Assembly (NCBI GenBank): GCA_944472135.2
Contig: OX235270.1
Span: forward strand, 115,645,842-115,709,841
DNA length: 64,000 nucleotides
DNA from: Trichobilharzia regenti
Taxonomy: Eukaryota > Platyhelminthes > Trematoda > Strigeidida > Schistosomatidae
Reading direction: 5' to 3'
The position numbers and the translations under genes are program-made. The notes below the pieces were generated by a model. The model did not search any database. It was not told the DNA's origin and saw only the letters and a list, made by a program, of their open reading frames with translations. Shown here piece after piece: positions 12,126-25,200 of the stretch (positions are counted from its first letter, which is position 1; every line of letters starts with the position of its first letter).

Positions 12126-13857
12126 AATCAAGATGAAATCAAAATAAAATAAACTGCATGTCACGTTCAAAATTGCCAACTACAATGTTGACACACTGAT
12201 TCGAATCATACAACAGGCAAGTCTGGTCAGGAAAGTAAATAGCCTTGCTATCGTTGTCTGCTGGATTTTGGAGGCATGTATTCAAGATCCCAGTGAAGTG
12301 CTTCGAATACCTACCCTATCTGGAGGTTCAGCTTGTGTCTAGGACCTGTAGCGTTGGCATCGAGAATAGCTGATGTCCGTGTCGCACTGGGTGCTAGAGC
12401 AGATGTTGCATTACTCCACTGGATCCCTACTAACAGTCGTTTATGTGCTGTGAGGCTGGAAGTCTATGCGAGAGTACGAAGCTGTTGACCAGAAAGGTGG
12501 TGCTTGTTTGTCATCTGTGCCTATGTACTGATGGCTTGCTACCCAAGTGGTATTATCAGATGAATGAGCTACTAAAACAGACGCGTCAGGGAGATGTCGT
12601 AGTGCTAGCTGGGGACTTGAATTTACACATCGGGTATCTAGTCTCAGAGGAGAGTCGCCTAAGTGATCAGTGGGGCTTAACTGGTTGCAGGTCAGATAAT
12701 GGGAGCCATCTTTTGCAGCATTGCGTAGTTTGCAACTTACTTCTTGCCAGCAACAACTTCCAACACAGTTATAGCCTTAGCGCTACCTTAAGGCAAGCCT
12801 AAACTCAAATTGATAGCAGTGCTGTCACTTTCCAATGGCGTGGATGTATATAGGACTGCTATTTATTCTGGATCACATACCTGAACTTCGAGCAGGCTTT
12901 AGTTCATTCCGGCTTCACCTTACAATATGATGGTGTTCATTAACGGCATCCCCTTGAAGTTGATGTGAGTAAACTAGTAGTACCAGCTGCCTCTGCAAAT
13001 TAACACACAGAGTTAAACTCGAGGCTATCTAGCGATTCTCCAAATAGTATAGAAGAACATTGGTTACATGTACGAGACGTTTTGAAAATGGCGAGTTTTC
13101 AGCCGCTTGCAAATTTTGGATGAGCACTAGTCCATTCAGGCATACAGTGAGTACAGCGACATGTGCAAGACTCTTACCCAGAAGACAACACAGTATTTAT
13201 TTAAGGACCGCGGAACCTGATGGTCAGACCATGAATACATCTGACAGCAGGAGGAACCTGTTCGAGCTCATCTGAGCCACCACCAGCAAGAAGTATGGCG
13301 TCGGAGAGACGGTTTGTGAGGCAGATGATACGCCAATTACTAGTCTAGAAAAACCCCTGGAACGCTGAGTAGAGCACTTAGCGATGCAGTGTAGCTGGTC
13401 ATCAGTGCCAGCATCCAACATCAGCTACAGTGCTCCTTGGTCAGTTAATACCGACACACCAAACTAACCGGAGGTTGGAAAAGAACTCCAAATGTTTGAA
13501 CGCTCCGGGGCACCAGTCTTAACGACCTACCTTTGGCTGTTTTTAAAGGTGGTGACGAGATCTTAGTCAGGGAATTATGGAAAGCGGAAATGTTCCATCA
13601 AAATGGAATGAAGCAATAATTATGCCCATCTTTAAAAGGAGCTATGTAATATGTTCTACCAGTTGCGTCTAAAATATTTGCTTCTGTCTTGCTTTGTTGT
13701 GCAAAACACGTGAAGAACTGATTCGCGAGAAGCAGGCTGGGTTTTTCCATATTAGTTTGTTTATTAGAAATATCACACAGTGAAACAGTATTATTTACTG
13801 GGTGACGTTTCGAACAAAATTTATTGTGGTTCATAATCATATCAATTGTAATCACTC

Positions 13858-14300
13858 CACTTTGAAACTTGAGTTTTATAGTTTTCTTTGTTTTCTCCTA
13901 TTTGTCGTAGGGGTAGTAAAGTTTTCCAGATATCTGGGACAGGTGTTGAATCATTCCTATTACACGTATGTACAGTTGATTCGATAAACAAAGCTTCTGT
14001 TATCAATCTCTCCCTATATCCTGTGACATTAGATTTGAAAACTGTTATTTTATGCCATCCTAATGTATGGTTGTGTGTAATTGCATGTAGTGCTATAGCT
14101 GAACTATTCTCTAGATTTCTTATCTTTTTCGGGTCAACCAATCTGGATTTTGCTAGGTTTTCAGCTAGTCTGACTGCCCCTGTTCTACTAGTTTGACCTA
14201 TGTATTTGACTTAACAATCATTGCAGGAAGGGTATTAGATAAACTAAATTGTTTTGTTTTAAAGGCTCCACAGGATCCTTCAACCGACAAAGCTTGTTTC
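13858..14300 (-). pseudogene. PLE GIY-YIG endonuclease domain, one stop
   Basis: Minus-strand reading gives NNLVYL, then in another frame CNDC, a stop codon, VKYIGQTSRTGAVRLAENL (about 14,225-14,150), which holds the YIG and conserved Arg, followed by SAIALHAITHNHTLGWHK (about 14,105-14,050) with the His-containing helix, then YRERLITEALFIE with the catalytic-type Glu, and DIWKTLLP near 13,930. This is the order of the Penelope-type URI endonuclease, which nicks target DNA. A nonsense codon between the second Cys and YIG and one frameshift break it. Confidence 0.75.
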
Positions 14301-14584
14301 TAATTGAGTTTGTGGTTGGTTTGAATACCAGCTACTTTTATTCGTGCCTTGTTAAGAATTCTGCGTAAGGTTTCCGAGGTTCCTTCCTTGTGTGGAATTA
14401 CTACTGATGACTTCGATTCCTTATTGTTGGTGTCGTCATTAATATTATAATTATCACTATTATTATCATCATTATTATTGTTATCATTGTTATTACTAAT
14501 ATCACTATCGCTACTACCAGTAATTATTTTATTTTCACATTTCCTTACTTATTTCCTGACTAATTTATGACTAATTTGACTAAT
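14301..14584. repeat. Spacer with imperfect ATT/ATC simple repeats
   Basis: Within the PLE spacer, 14,435-14,530 is a run of imperfect trinucleotide-like repeats (TTATTATCA type). No coding motif is seen. Confidence 0.5.
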
Positions 14585-14812
14585 CACCTGTCCCAGATAT
14601 CTGGAAAACTTTACTACCCCTACGACAAATAGGAGAAAACAAAGAAAACTATAAAACTCAAGTTTCAAAGTGGAGTGATTACAATTGATATGATTATGAA
14701 CCACAATAAATTTTGTTCGAAACATCACCCAGTAAATAATACTGTTTCACTGTGTGATATATCTAATAAACAAACTAATATAGAATTACTTACTACCACA
14801 GTGCCCAAGTTT

Positions 14813-14870
<58 letters not shown>

Positions 14871-15720
14871 CAGGCTCGGTTTTGTTAGAGCCGTGGATGC
14901 ATTGGTCACACAACCCTCGTTATGTTTTTTGATACTAGAGTTGCCTTAAATTTGCTCGACAGAAATGCACTTTGGTACTGTGTGTTGTAGAAAAACCCAT
15001 TTTTGAGAAGTTCATTAACATCCTTAAAGCTTTAGACATAAATACATGGCAAATTTACTGCATGCAACCATCTACCACCACTGTTCCCAACCAGCAATGG
15101 GATGAGATAAGTTTTCCCAATCTCACAGTTGATCTTTAACTTTACTATCGATAACATTCTGAGTCAGCCCCGAAGGGATTGCATGGTGGTGGTCTTTATC
15201 TGCTTCCCGGAGAGAGGTTTTTCGACCTCAGATATGCGGACGATGTCATCTTACTGTACACAGTATGCAGGCACCCTAAATGGCACTTAATCAGTTGGCG
15301 TTCAGTGTTTGTAAATATAGTATGCGTTTTGCACCGTCTAAGTGCAAAGTAGTTTTGCATGGTTAGCAGAAACTTGTGCTTGTGCTTATCGCTCGAAGGG
15401 GGCTATAAGTTTGTGTATCTGCGTAGTTGTGTGAATGCTGGCGCAGGCGTAATGGACGAAATCCCTAACCATGTGGTGAAAGCGGAGGTGACATGCGCCT
15501 ATTCAGGTCACCTCTGGCGCGTTAGTTTGCCTGTCAAAAGTCATTCTTAAGATGCTTCGGTGTGTGAAGTGTTGTTCTACGACAATGAAACCTGGTCTGT
15601 CCGAGCTGGGGATGAGCGGCGGCCCTGCCTATTCTTTTCTCCCTGTCTGGAAGTAAAATGGAGTAATGAATGCTGAATAATCTCGGCAAGTATGCTTGCT
15701 TGCTTTCGGGATGATGTCCA

Positions 15721-18700
15721 TCATTCATCCTATCCCTACTCTCTCTTTACATGGTTGTCTTACTATTTTCGTTTGATGCATCTCTTGGTTCCCATAATGT
15801 ACCAAGTTTTTGTTTTAAACAAAAAATACATTAGCACACTATGTTCAGATTTTATCTAGTTCTGTTCTGATGGTACTATTCATTTCAGACATAAACTTAG
15901 TATAATATAAGTCCTAACATAATTTTAAGATGATCACTTGTGCAACGTCTATACACACTGTTGAACCTTAAAGTAGTATTGTGGTGAAAGCTGGCTGCTA
16001 AGCAAAGTTGGGAGACAGTAATTTACGTTAGTGTTTAAGTCCCCAGTATTGGTCTCAAGAAAAATGACAACAAAGACTTTGCGTAGGTGGATACAGTTAA
16101 CATATGATCTGACATTCAAGAAACAGTCACAAAGAGATACAAGGTTAACTTTCTGTGAGAAACAACCAATCAGAGGACTGTGTTTTTCTGCTAACAATAA
16201 TCTATAATATGTAAATGAAAATCTATAAATATGTGTTGATCTCCTTAATAAACGACCTGTTGCCTGGCCCTTGTCTTCTGTTGTTACAGTATTACAATTT
16301 AATTGAAGCATATTTATTTGTAGAAGACTATTCAGTTGACGGTAGAAACCAGCACTAGTTGCACTTAACTGAAATGATGAAAGCCCATGGGTGTGCACAG
16401 TCAAAGGAACTCAAGCAGGGATGAAGTGATTTCTTAGCGACTCCTGGTTTTCAATACTGCTGTATGCAATGTAGATTCGTAATGAAACCAGCCTTAAAAT
16501 TAATCGAAGTCTCATGAACCGAACACTTTAAAGTCGATCCACTAGCTATATCAAACCGAGATGTTAGATGCTTTCCGATGATGTTGTATAGCAGTGCTAC
16601 TGTATTGCGTATTCACAACAGTTACTTTTCTTGAACTGTTGCATTCCAACCCAGTGTTTGAATATCACTGAGCTTGCATTGCAATTTTTCACTGGTTTTA
16701 TTTTTGGCGTAATGGTTTGTGCACTACTGAAGGATTCTACATCCGGATGAAATAGCAGTTCAGTGTTCCCATTTTTTATGTAACATCTAAGTAATTTTAA
16801 TTCGTGATGAAATCGACTTCAAAATCAGTTACGATACCATAGACTGGAAGAATAAATCTAGATGTGCATGTCCTTGTTAGTATGACTATTATATGAATTT
16901 TTAGTTAATTTATCACTAAAACCAAAGGTAGAAAACATGGTAGCAAAATTAAGCCAGATATTCAAGAAATGTGCAATCCAAAATGATTGGTCACTTTTAA
17001 TAGCTAATAAGAAATTACAAGCCATCAGTCGATATCTGCATTTTTCAAATACCTGATTGACAGCTAATCATCCCACATTCTCTGAGGAATACTTTTGTTA
17101 CCTAGATGATAGGATACCACTACTATACTTCACAAATCGTCCACTTGCATACATGGAAACAGTGTATTATCTCTCAAGTGCTGACAGCCTTGGCGTCATT
17201 TGTCAAGTATTTGCAAATTCTGTGATTCAGTAAAATTTCGCTGTTCGTATTAATCAGAAGTTTTTAAAATGACACTATACCTTCGTTGTACTTCATAATT
17301 AACATGAGATAGGACGCTCTTGTTCTCAAAACACTTCTTTATTTTCATTTTCGAACTGGATGTCGTAATGCCTTGGATCATTAGATTCCATCGACGTAAC
17401 GTGATGTCTGTAACTTACACTTGCTGATACAGAGAACTGGAATTACTGGACATTAGTTTTTTATATAGAAGTGGTCTTCCATACATGCGCAGGTACTCAG
17501 TCAACTCTTACTCTATCGAATTTGCCTTGTACACAACTGCTGAATAACACACAGTAATACGTGATGACCAACTGTATTCATGAGTTTTTAAATTACAAAA
17601 AAAAGAAAAATAATAATAAAAATAATAAACAAATAAAAGAAGCTATCAAATGCACATAGTAGTTAGCAGAACAACATTAAATTAATGCGTGTTCATTTAC
17701 ATGGGGTGACAAAAATAGTAGTGAATGATGTGACACTTTTGTCTTTCAGTTCATAAAAATATTAAAAACTAAATTAAAAAAAATTCACAGTGATTTAAAT
17801 TTCCCATTTCTTCCATGTTTACTCCAATTTTCTATATTTTGTTAATATACATATGACTTCTTTTAACCCATCATGTCACGTTGACGTTTACCTAAGAAAT
17901 GCAAATTATGAAAGGTATAGACGACTGATAACTATGACAAGATTTTGATTGAGAATTATCTTTTAAAAGTTAAATTTTAAGATGAATTTATATTACAGTA
18001 TGCATTATGCATTGTTAAATCTTATCGGTTTAAATATCTAGAAGAGAATTGATTGACCAAAATGAAATTTCAACACACTGTCTTTCACAGTGCTGTGTTT
18101 TGTTCATTGTTGTGAAACATTTAAACTGTACACTACTCAAATTTCACAACATGCAGTTAAAAATATTATCAATTTGTTCTCATCCTATACTGGCTATCTG
18201 ACTAACTTCAACCTGTAAAGAATACAGGTTTTAGAGGTAATGAACATATGCATACATGTATACGGAGTTCATCATGAAATTTCATATAAACAGATATTTT
18301 GCCCTTATTTCTTAAAGACATACCATTATTAACAGTAGCAAACAAAGATTGTATTACAAAAAGGATTCGGTGGTAACTGAGTAAGGTTATTATTCAAGGT
18401 CTGTTTGTCAATCTCAATAGATATAACTGAACTGCTGGTTTTAATCCCGTTGAGACTTATGTTTTCACTCTAGCTTCAATCACTGACAATATCATATTGA
18501 TATTGTTAGACAGTCTTAACAACAGAATCATGAATGTAATGAATTACATTTATACTTTTTGGGCTTAATAACCCATAAGTCATATTCCTAATCTAAGTAT
18601 TCAGCAATACGTTCGATAGAATATTCTTTGCTCGATTATGTTGTGTTTTATAGAATAGCAGTTATCAGGTGTTTGGTTTGCGGACAGTTGATTGTTTACT

Positions 18701-20809
18701 CGTTTGATCATGAAGTGACATTAGTTAGAGGTCGACTGGAAAACCAAAGAGTACTGGACAGCTAGTTTGAGACTATTCATCAGGCGTTTGCAAATCTTTA
18801 ACAAAAGAGTTCTTGATTGTGGCGAATAACCTTTGAAAATAGTTGCTTGTTGATGTCGATTCATGATGAAGTCTCCCGTTAGATCCACTTACCGTTTCTT
18901 TTTTAAAATATTAACTTGTCCTATTAAAGCTCTGTTACAGTAAAATTTGTATCTGAGTTATTGTCCCTCAGTGTGTAAGAAGCAAATAAATAAGCAGGCT
19001 TTGTTATGCCCTATTTAGCCAACTGATAAATGAGATTATTTCACTAAATAAAAATTAAGTTGGCAAAAATGTATATTTTATGACCTAACTTTTCTTGTTC
19101 ACATAAGAAAATCTCTTGTTTAAACCTGTAAGTTTGGACCTTGACATGAATTGAATTCAAAAAAGCTTTAGCAGCAGACAGGAATAAACATGATTTTGAA
19201 AAATACAGACAGTTTTATGTAATATGCCTGAGAAAAAGCAACAGCCACTTTATTGTAAGCAAGTGCAGGGTCTTTCTTTATTCATGCCTTGGTAATTCCA
19301 ATAATTTGTAGTTGAATGTAATAATTGTTTTTCTCTTCATTAAAGATTTACTGAATACATATAATATTCTCTGCAGGTACGGAACGATTCAATAAATAAA
19401 AGTAAATACTTGAACTGATAGGCATGATTATAAGATTTGAACATGTCTCTTACATGTTATGCGATAATAGAACGAAATATTTTGTGATGCTAGTGAATAA
19501 TTGTAACTCAGGAGGAGAATTTTAACGTATTGCGTTTTCTAAATACGTTGGTTTAACCATAACACTTTCATTGTCAGGGGAAATGCAAATTACTGAAGAA
19601 AAATTTTACAGTCAGGTCAATCTGTAATCACTAGACACGTGGATAAAGACTCGGTCTTGTAACTAATCTGAAATATCTACAAAGTCAAAGATCAAGTCAC
19701 TGTGCCAACCAGTCGCAATAGGTGTACGGGAAATGATAGTACGAACAATGAGGTAACTAACTACATCATCAAATCGGGCGATTAAACAAGCTCTGGTGAT
19801 TTTCAATAGCTTATTTCTTTCTGAAGTTTGTGCAACTGATTTTGCCTGGAAATACACCACGACTGAACCATCCAACCATGAGGACACATGAGCCTCAAAT
19901 CAGGGAATATTACTCAATTTTTCATGCATTATCGCCAAATTAAACGAATGCCATCACGGAAAATAATGTTAACCTATGTGTTACAGGAAAATTCTTTACC
20001 AACCATAAGATTCCTTATGAAAGAAAGCATTATCACGAGTGCAAAATACTGACTTAGGCTCTTGACATTTAGCTAGTAGATCTCGGGCTCACATCTCACT
20101 TTGCTTAATTCTGTCAGTGCGACTAAGCTGTATCATAAGTCCTCCCATATCAGAGATGACTCATAACATGTCAAAAGAAAAATCTAATTCCTACTGATTA
20201 CATGGATTGAGTTGAACACCACTTGACAACCATAAAAACCACACATATAACGTTTTCAGGTATTGTGATTTAAATTCATTAGAAATTTCCTTCAATGATA
20301 GGACATTACTGAATCTTCGAATTATAAATACTAAGCAAGAAGGTTATACACACCATTTGTAGTTATGATTCCTGTCGATAAGATATTTCACTTCTACTTT
20401 TACTGCCGATCAACAATGAATTTCATTCATTCTTTTAAGTCATTTCATGATATAGCATTTCTTATACGTAACAAGTGAAATTGTATATGACCTTCTCATG
20501 TATATATATGGACATACGAATAGAAATAATGCACTCAGGTCTAATAAAATGCTTTCACAAAGGCCTTCGTTACTTACTTTGTTCAGCTGCGTCAAATGAA
20601 TCTATAAAGTCGTGGAAATAAATGAATATCAAATTAGTCATATGAATTTCAATCTAATAACAAAAATACAATAAATAAGACAGAATTGGTATACATTAAA
20701 GCAACAAATAACGAGTTAATACAGGGTATATTTATCAAGATGTTAAATGATTGATCTGTAGTGTAATCTGTGTTAATTTCATGCATAGCTACAAATAAAA
20801 AGCATTATT
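15721..20809. other. 5-kb AT-rich stretch without recognised gene
   Basis: No family motifs, RNA gene or element ends were found. The 151-codon minus-strand frame at 15,949-16,404 has no similarity I recognise, and its codon use looks like chance. An A-rich simple stretch lies near 17,596-17,640. It could be intronic or intergenic; I cannot tell. Confidence 0.45.
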
Positions 20810-21066
20810 CCATTATGAGTAAAATTTTTTTAATGATAAAGTCTCACAGTGTTATACAGTAATGTTTACAGATGACGTTTCGAGCACAATTTTTTGCTCA
20901 TAATCATATCAAGGTGATATGATATGATTGATATGATTATGAGCAAAAAATTGTGCTCGAAACGTCATCTGTAAACATTACTGTATAACACTGTGAGACT
21001 TTATCATTAAAAAATTTTTACCCATAATGGAATTACACTCTACCGGAGTGCACAAATTTTATTCTT
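20810..21066 (+). repeat. PLE-type palindrome with 102-bp arms (hairpin 1)
   Basis: Arms 20,810-20,911 and 20,929-21,030 are reverse complements with no indel and only two mismatches that I found, separated by 17 nt (20,912-20,928). The right arm continues into a 36-bp tail with CTCTACCGGAGTGC that resembles the PLE end at 14,785-14,810. Inside each arm lies a GAGC/GCTC stem followed by GAAACGTC, reminiscent of the small hammerhead motifs of Penelope-like elements. The heptamer before the stem is ATTATGA rather than a canonical CTGANGA. Confidence 0.85.
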
Positions 21067-21279
21067 ATACCAAAAAGCATTATTATTTGAATAAATAGTC
21101 AAGCCTTCTGTGTTTCAAATGCATGTTTCTTATTAGTATATTATTCCCACTAACAGCTTTACATGAAGCTTTATGTTACGGTGAGAGTTCAAGGAATGCT
21201 AATAATAAGCTTTATTGAATGTTATTCAAGCGCAATAAATAATGACTACTGAGTCATCTCATTAAAAGATGCGGAAACA

Positions 21280-21459
21280 CCATTACAGATAAGATTTTAT
21301 TTCGATAAATCACATAGTGTTATACAGTAATATTAAATGATGACATTTCGATCACAAACGTCATCAGTTAATATTACTGTATAACACTGTGTGATTTATC
21401 GAAATAAAATCTTATCTATAATGGAGTTATACTCTACCACGGTGCCCAAGTTTTATACT
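21280..21459 (+). repeat. PLE-type palindrome with 69-bp arms (hairpin 2)
   Basis: Arms 21,280-21,348 and 21,356-21,424 are reverse complements with a few mismatches and a 7-nt loop. The outer parts share TGTTATACAGTAAT with hairpin 1, and the tail reads CTCTACCACGGTGCCCAAG, like the PLE end at 14,790. It is shorter than hairpin 1 and has lost the ribozyme-like stem, so it is probably an independent insertion of the same family. Confidence 0.85.
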
Positions 21460-22064
21460 TAGATGAGGAAACAGTTTTATCTTCGGACTAAAGTATCCTA
21501 AACTATAGTTTACTGACATTTTAGTGTATCGGTGTCCCTGAATAAATTTAATTTCATATAACTAAATACTGAAGTTTGCAAACTGAAGTTGGGAATTCTG
21601 TGCATACTGAGTTGTTTACTGAACTGAATTCTTGATTGTCGAAAATTTTGTTATCATTCTGTAAGTAGTAAGTTTAATTTCCAGAAAACCAGTTTGAGTG
21701 TGTATGAATGATATTTTTTAAATTTTCGGTCTGGAATGTTGTCGCCTAACGTGACATTTAAGCGTTTATCAGCAGGAATAATATGTTACATGACCATTCA
21801 ACCTGCATACTCATATCCCGAAGTATTAATATTTTCCGCCATACAATTATTAAAAATATACTTATTATAAATAGCTCTATTTTCAGCCGGAGTCAATCCT
21901 TTTTATTTTAGTTTGAAAAATTTGGAAGAAAAACTTTCCTAAATCGGTACTATTTTACAAGTATATCAAGGAGTCAGTTAAATAGTTATGCAGTTTACAG
22001 TCAAACATTCTGATAAAATAAAACTGAACAAAAAGGCAATTAACGTAAAAATAATGTTTCCTAC
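21460..22064. other. No recognised feature
   Basis: AT-rich sequence with no coding or repeat relation that I could find. Confidence 0.4.
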
Positions 22065-22245
22065 GTTTGTGTGTGCGTCGTTGGCACAGTGGTGGAATGC
22101 TTTCCAACCACGAAGGTGGCTCGGGGTTCGATTTCCGGCCGATGCGCTCCTTTACCTCCCTAAGCCAGCAATAAGACTGGTAAAGGGGGAGGGTTGGGCA
22201 TTAGGATAGCAACCGCGTCCCATAAAAATAAACATTACTGCTACC
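22065..22245 (+). mobile_element. tRNA-derived SINE (second family, S2)
   Basis: A tRNA-like head has an A-box TGGCACAGTGGTGG (22,083-22,096) and a B-box GGTTCGATTTCC (22,126-22,137), followed by a unique body with GGGGGAGGGTTGGGC and ending near 22,240. The body differs from family S1 at 12.0, 29.5 and 46.5 kb, so it is a separate SINE lineage with a similar head. Confidence 0.65.
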
Positions 22246-25200
22246 GAAACTCGAAAGCTCTATCTTAAGCTCAGTGTTCCATTGGGAATGCGAAGGGATG
22301 AAATTTAAAAAACATATTAAAATCTACACTTGTACCCTTTTATTAGTTGAAGGAAAATTAATTTTAGCTGCTAAACTCTCACTTCAGTTTTCCTCTCATT
22401 AAAGAATTTGTGTTCAAAAACTGGCATTTCGTCTCATCTCGGTACTTTTTAAACATCATCTAAACCAAGTGAATCTAATGTGCCTGTGCAAACACTATGA
22501 ATTTCATTCACAACTTGTGGGTGTGAATATCAATTTCTCTCATTCGAAAAACTAATTTAGTAAGCTTTTATGGCTTAATTGAGTCGAAAAAGGGTTCTGA
22601 GGTGAAATCTCATCGCAGCAGCAATCTGAACATCTGCTCATCCTAGACACTTTCTCAGTAAAGACAACAATTCACTAGCAAGTATCTGTTTTGGAAAATA
22701 ATAAACATAGACAATATTAAGCCCAGTACTCTTAGATATATGATTATCCCTGTAAATCGAAAGTGCTATCTTAAATTATCGTAATAAAAGAAGTTTCATC
22801 TGGTTTCTATAATCTAATTCCTCTCAGAGTTGGTAGAAAATCAGTTTTCGCTCAACATTCAAGATGTTAGCACGAACATCTGATGAACTAATGATAGCTG
22901 AAAAAAATTCTATTGTCAGAAATACTGATTCTCAACCAATTTTACCTTCTGCGAGGAAAACTAAATATACTTGGGAAATTTACTGTCTTCTACTGTTACA
23001 TTTTTAAGCGATAAATTCAGAAAATTAAGACAGATTCAAGAGTATAATAAATTCTACGACACGATAAACTACGTAAATGCATTCCTTTGTATTTTTAATT
23101 ACTTTAGTTATTTGAGCATTTTGAAATTTGTTTTGTTATGAATCTACCCTGTGATTATGAAAACTATGTTATCTTCGTAATTATATAAAGAGGCTTAACC
23201 AATTAATACGGAAAATCGAATAAGCTTTGAAATCACTGTTACTATTGTCTGGTTTCATATTGTTATCAACTAGCTTGTATGACTCAGTCTTTTGATTTCA
23301 TAAATTGTTCTTCATAATCAAGTCCGTAATCCTTGTGTCTTGAATTCCCACTGTATAATTAATTAATCGTAATATCTAAGCTAATTATTGCTGGTTAATG
23401 ATGTTTTAGGTAAGCATTTAAACAGTTTCACATCAGCGGTGTATTAGGTTGGTTTGGTTATTAGTCATCGTAAACTGAAATGTTTTATCACCTATGATTC
23501 AGTTAGTTGAAGTTATTATTCAATAGATGATAGGAACAAAAGACTAAAATTTGATATCTCTCAGTGTCATTTTGTTTATTTGTATACTTCAAATCCAGAT
23601 CATACTCTCCATAAATATAAAATGAGCTGATAAAAATCCAGAAAAATGTACACCAATGAGACCGAAAGGTGACCATAAAGCAATGAATTCCATATTGTTT
23701 AGTCCTCAGTACTGACCAAATTCTGTTCATCAAGCTTGTAATCTTTTCTCGTATCAAATTTAAAGACTTGGCATTGCAATAAAACTTTGGCTATTCTTAG
23801 ATAGTTAGAAAACTTCAATCTAGTTTTCACCACTTATGAAGAAAGGAAATACGTTGTTGTTCATTTATTGTCTATATATATATATATATTGCGTATACAG
23901 GAGTGAGCGATTTATCACGAACATGGGAATGTTTTGTGCTGCATGATTTTCATACTAGGTCAGTTAATCGCTACTAGTTTCCACTCGAAATAATTGTTAC
24001 TATGTTAGAAAAGAAGTCCTGTGTTAGTCTATTGAGAATTTTTTCGGATTACTCAAATCTAAATTAAGAACACACTCATCTAACTACTAGCATAGCTTTT
24101 ATAAACACACTCAAAATAAAGGTGCTGAAAGTAAACCACATGAACAACATGGCAAACTTTCTACGAAATCACCACTGGATAACTGAACAGTCAGTTTAGT
24201 TTCTATGATCCTTAGAAATTCAGTAGAACTCGAAAAATTTGAAATATTTAACTTGCAGCTCTAAGGATCAAATATTGAGGTCAGAAGAATAACTTAGATA
24301 ACCGTTAGGTTATTCAGACACAATCGATTAGTTACAAGAAATGTCCCGTATATATGAGTGAATGTCATTTCAGAATTCATGAACTTGTCACACCTAACAT
24401 GCTGCAAATGTGCCTTATCTTTATGCTGATTAGGCAGTATTATCCTAATATAGTCGTCAAAGACAAGCCAATTTCAGTTGTATCGTTACATTCGTAAAAA
24501 TGGTAGCAGAAAAACAAGTTCATTTTCCATTCACTAGAAAATGTAAGCGTTACAGTAGTAAAACAAAACCAGTGTTTATAACTGAGAATCACGAGAAATT
24601 GCCCACATTCAATACAGCATTTCTTGCAATACAGATTTATTTTCTTCGCAAAATATTTATAAATGAGAATGCTTGCTCATTTTCACTGCTTTTCTCTTAA
24701 GTACCAGCTTTTCTCTATCTCTGTCATTCTAAATTGGTGTTCAAATGCAGAAATAAAATAACAGGCCTATTACAAGTCATGTAAATTAAGGTTAATTATG
24801 TTGGTATCATCTTCACTAATAATTAAGTTTTAAGAATTTTCTTTCCTCAGGACAAAATAAAGAATACTTCTGCACATAATATGAATTTAACGTGGATTGA
24901 TGTGTTTCACTTACGAACATTAATGTGAGATGAAACTTATCAACTATGGAACTGTTGAATTTTTCGTAACAATTGTTCAGTTAAACGTGCAGTAACTCTA
25001 TTACGAAGCAGCTAATTAAATAATATCAGAAGCTTTGTTAACAAAAGTCACATAACTACAAAAATCCCATATATGTAAATAAAAATATTCACCAGCATAT
25101 CACTGTATAGTGTTCAGTTCACGCACAAAACCCATTATAACTGTAGTATTTTTTTTACAAATAATCCGTATATCTTATTTATTAAGTTGCGAATACATTT

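Larger units (their letters stand above)
13749..14868 (-). mobile_element. Penelope-like element fragment with 197-bp inverted ends and a (TA)n flank
   Basis: Two arms, 13,749-13,945 and 14,585-14,781, are reverse complements of each other with no length difference. The fragment lies in the RTE copy directly after the codons for LIREKQAG. Past the right arm come TACCACAGTGCCCAAGTTTT and a pure (TA)n tract (about 14,815-14,868). The spacer codes, on the minus strand, for part of a GIY-YIG endonuclease. Inverted or direct terminal repeats and partial copies are usual for Penelope-like elements. Confidence 0.78.
12140..15720 (+). pseudogene. Degenerate RTE-clade LINE (endonuclease plus RT), split by a PLE
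   Basis: Plus-strand broken RTE copy. Endonuclease remnants: VVVLAGDLNLHIG at 12,595-12,633 (the GDLN catalytic motif), SDNGSHLLQHCVVCNLLLAS at 12,692-12,751, and a Trp-Arg-containing stretch near 12,835. A further coding remnant runs to LIREKQAG at 13,711-13,737. After the PLE insertion (13,749-14,868) come RT pieces, with LLPGERFFDLRYADDVILLY at 15,207-15,258 (catalytic YADD intact) and a degraded CETW-like segment near 15,590. The N-terminal domain order endonuclease then RT is preserved, but numerous stops and shifts are present. This copy is more diverged from the other two RTE groups than they are from their own relatives. Confidence 0.78.

Noticed and set aside
14675..14932. 85-codon plus-strand frame with a long Tyr-Ile repeat
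   Set aside because: It is translated (TA)n plus the PLE terminal sequence; no protein is expected.
15949..16404. 151-codon minus-strand frame in repeat-poor DNA
   Set aside because: No family resemblance, no supporting splice context that I can see, and composition like neighbouring non-coding DNA.
20810..21030. Active hammerhead ribozyme in the palindrome
   Set aside because: Two catalytic-core positions do not fit the consensus box; recorded only as ribozyme-like.
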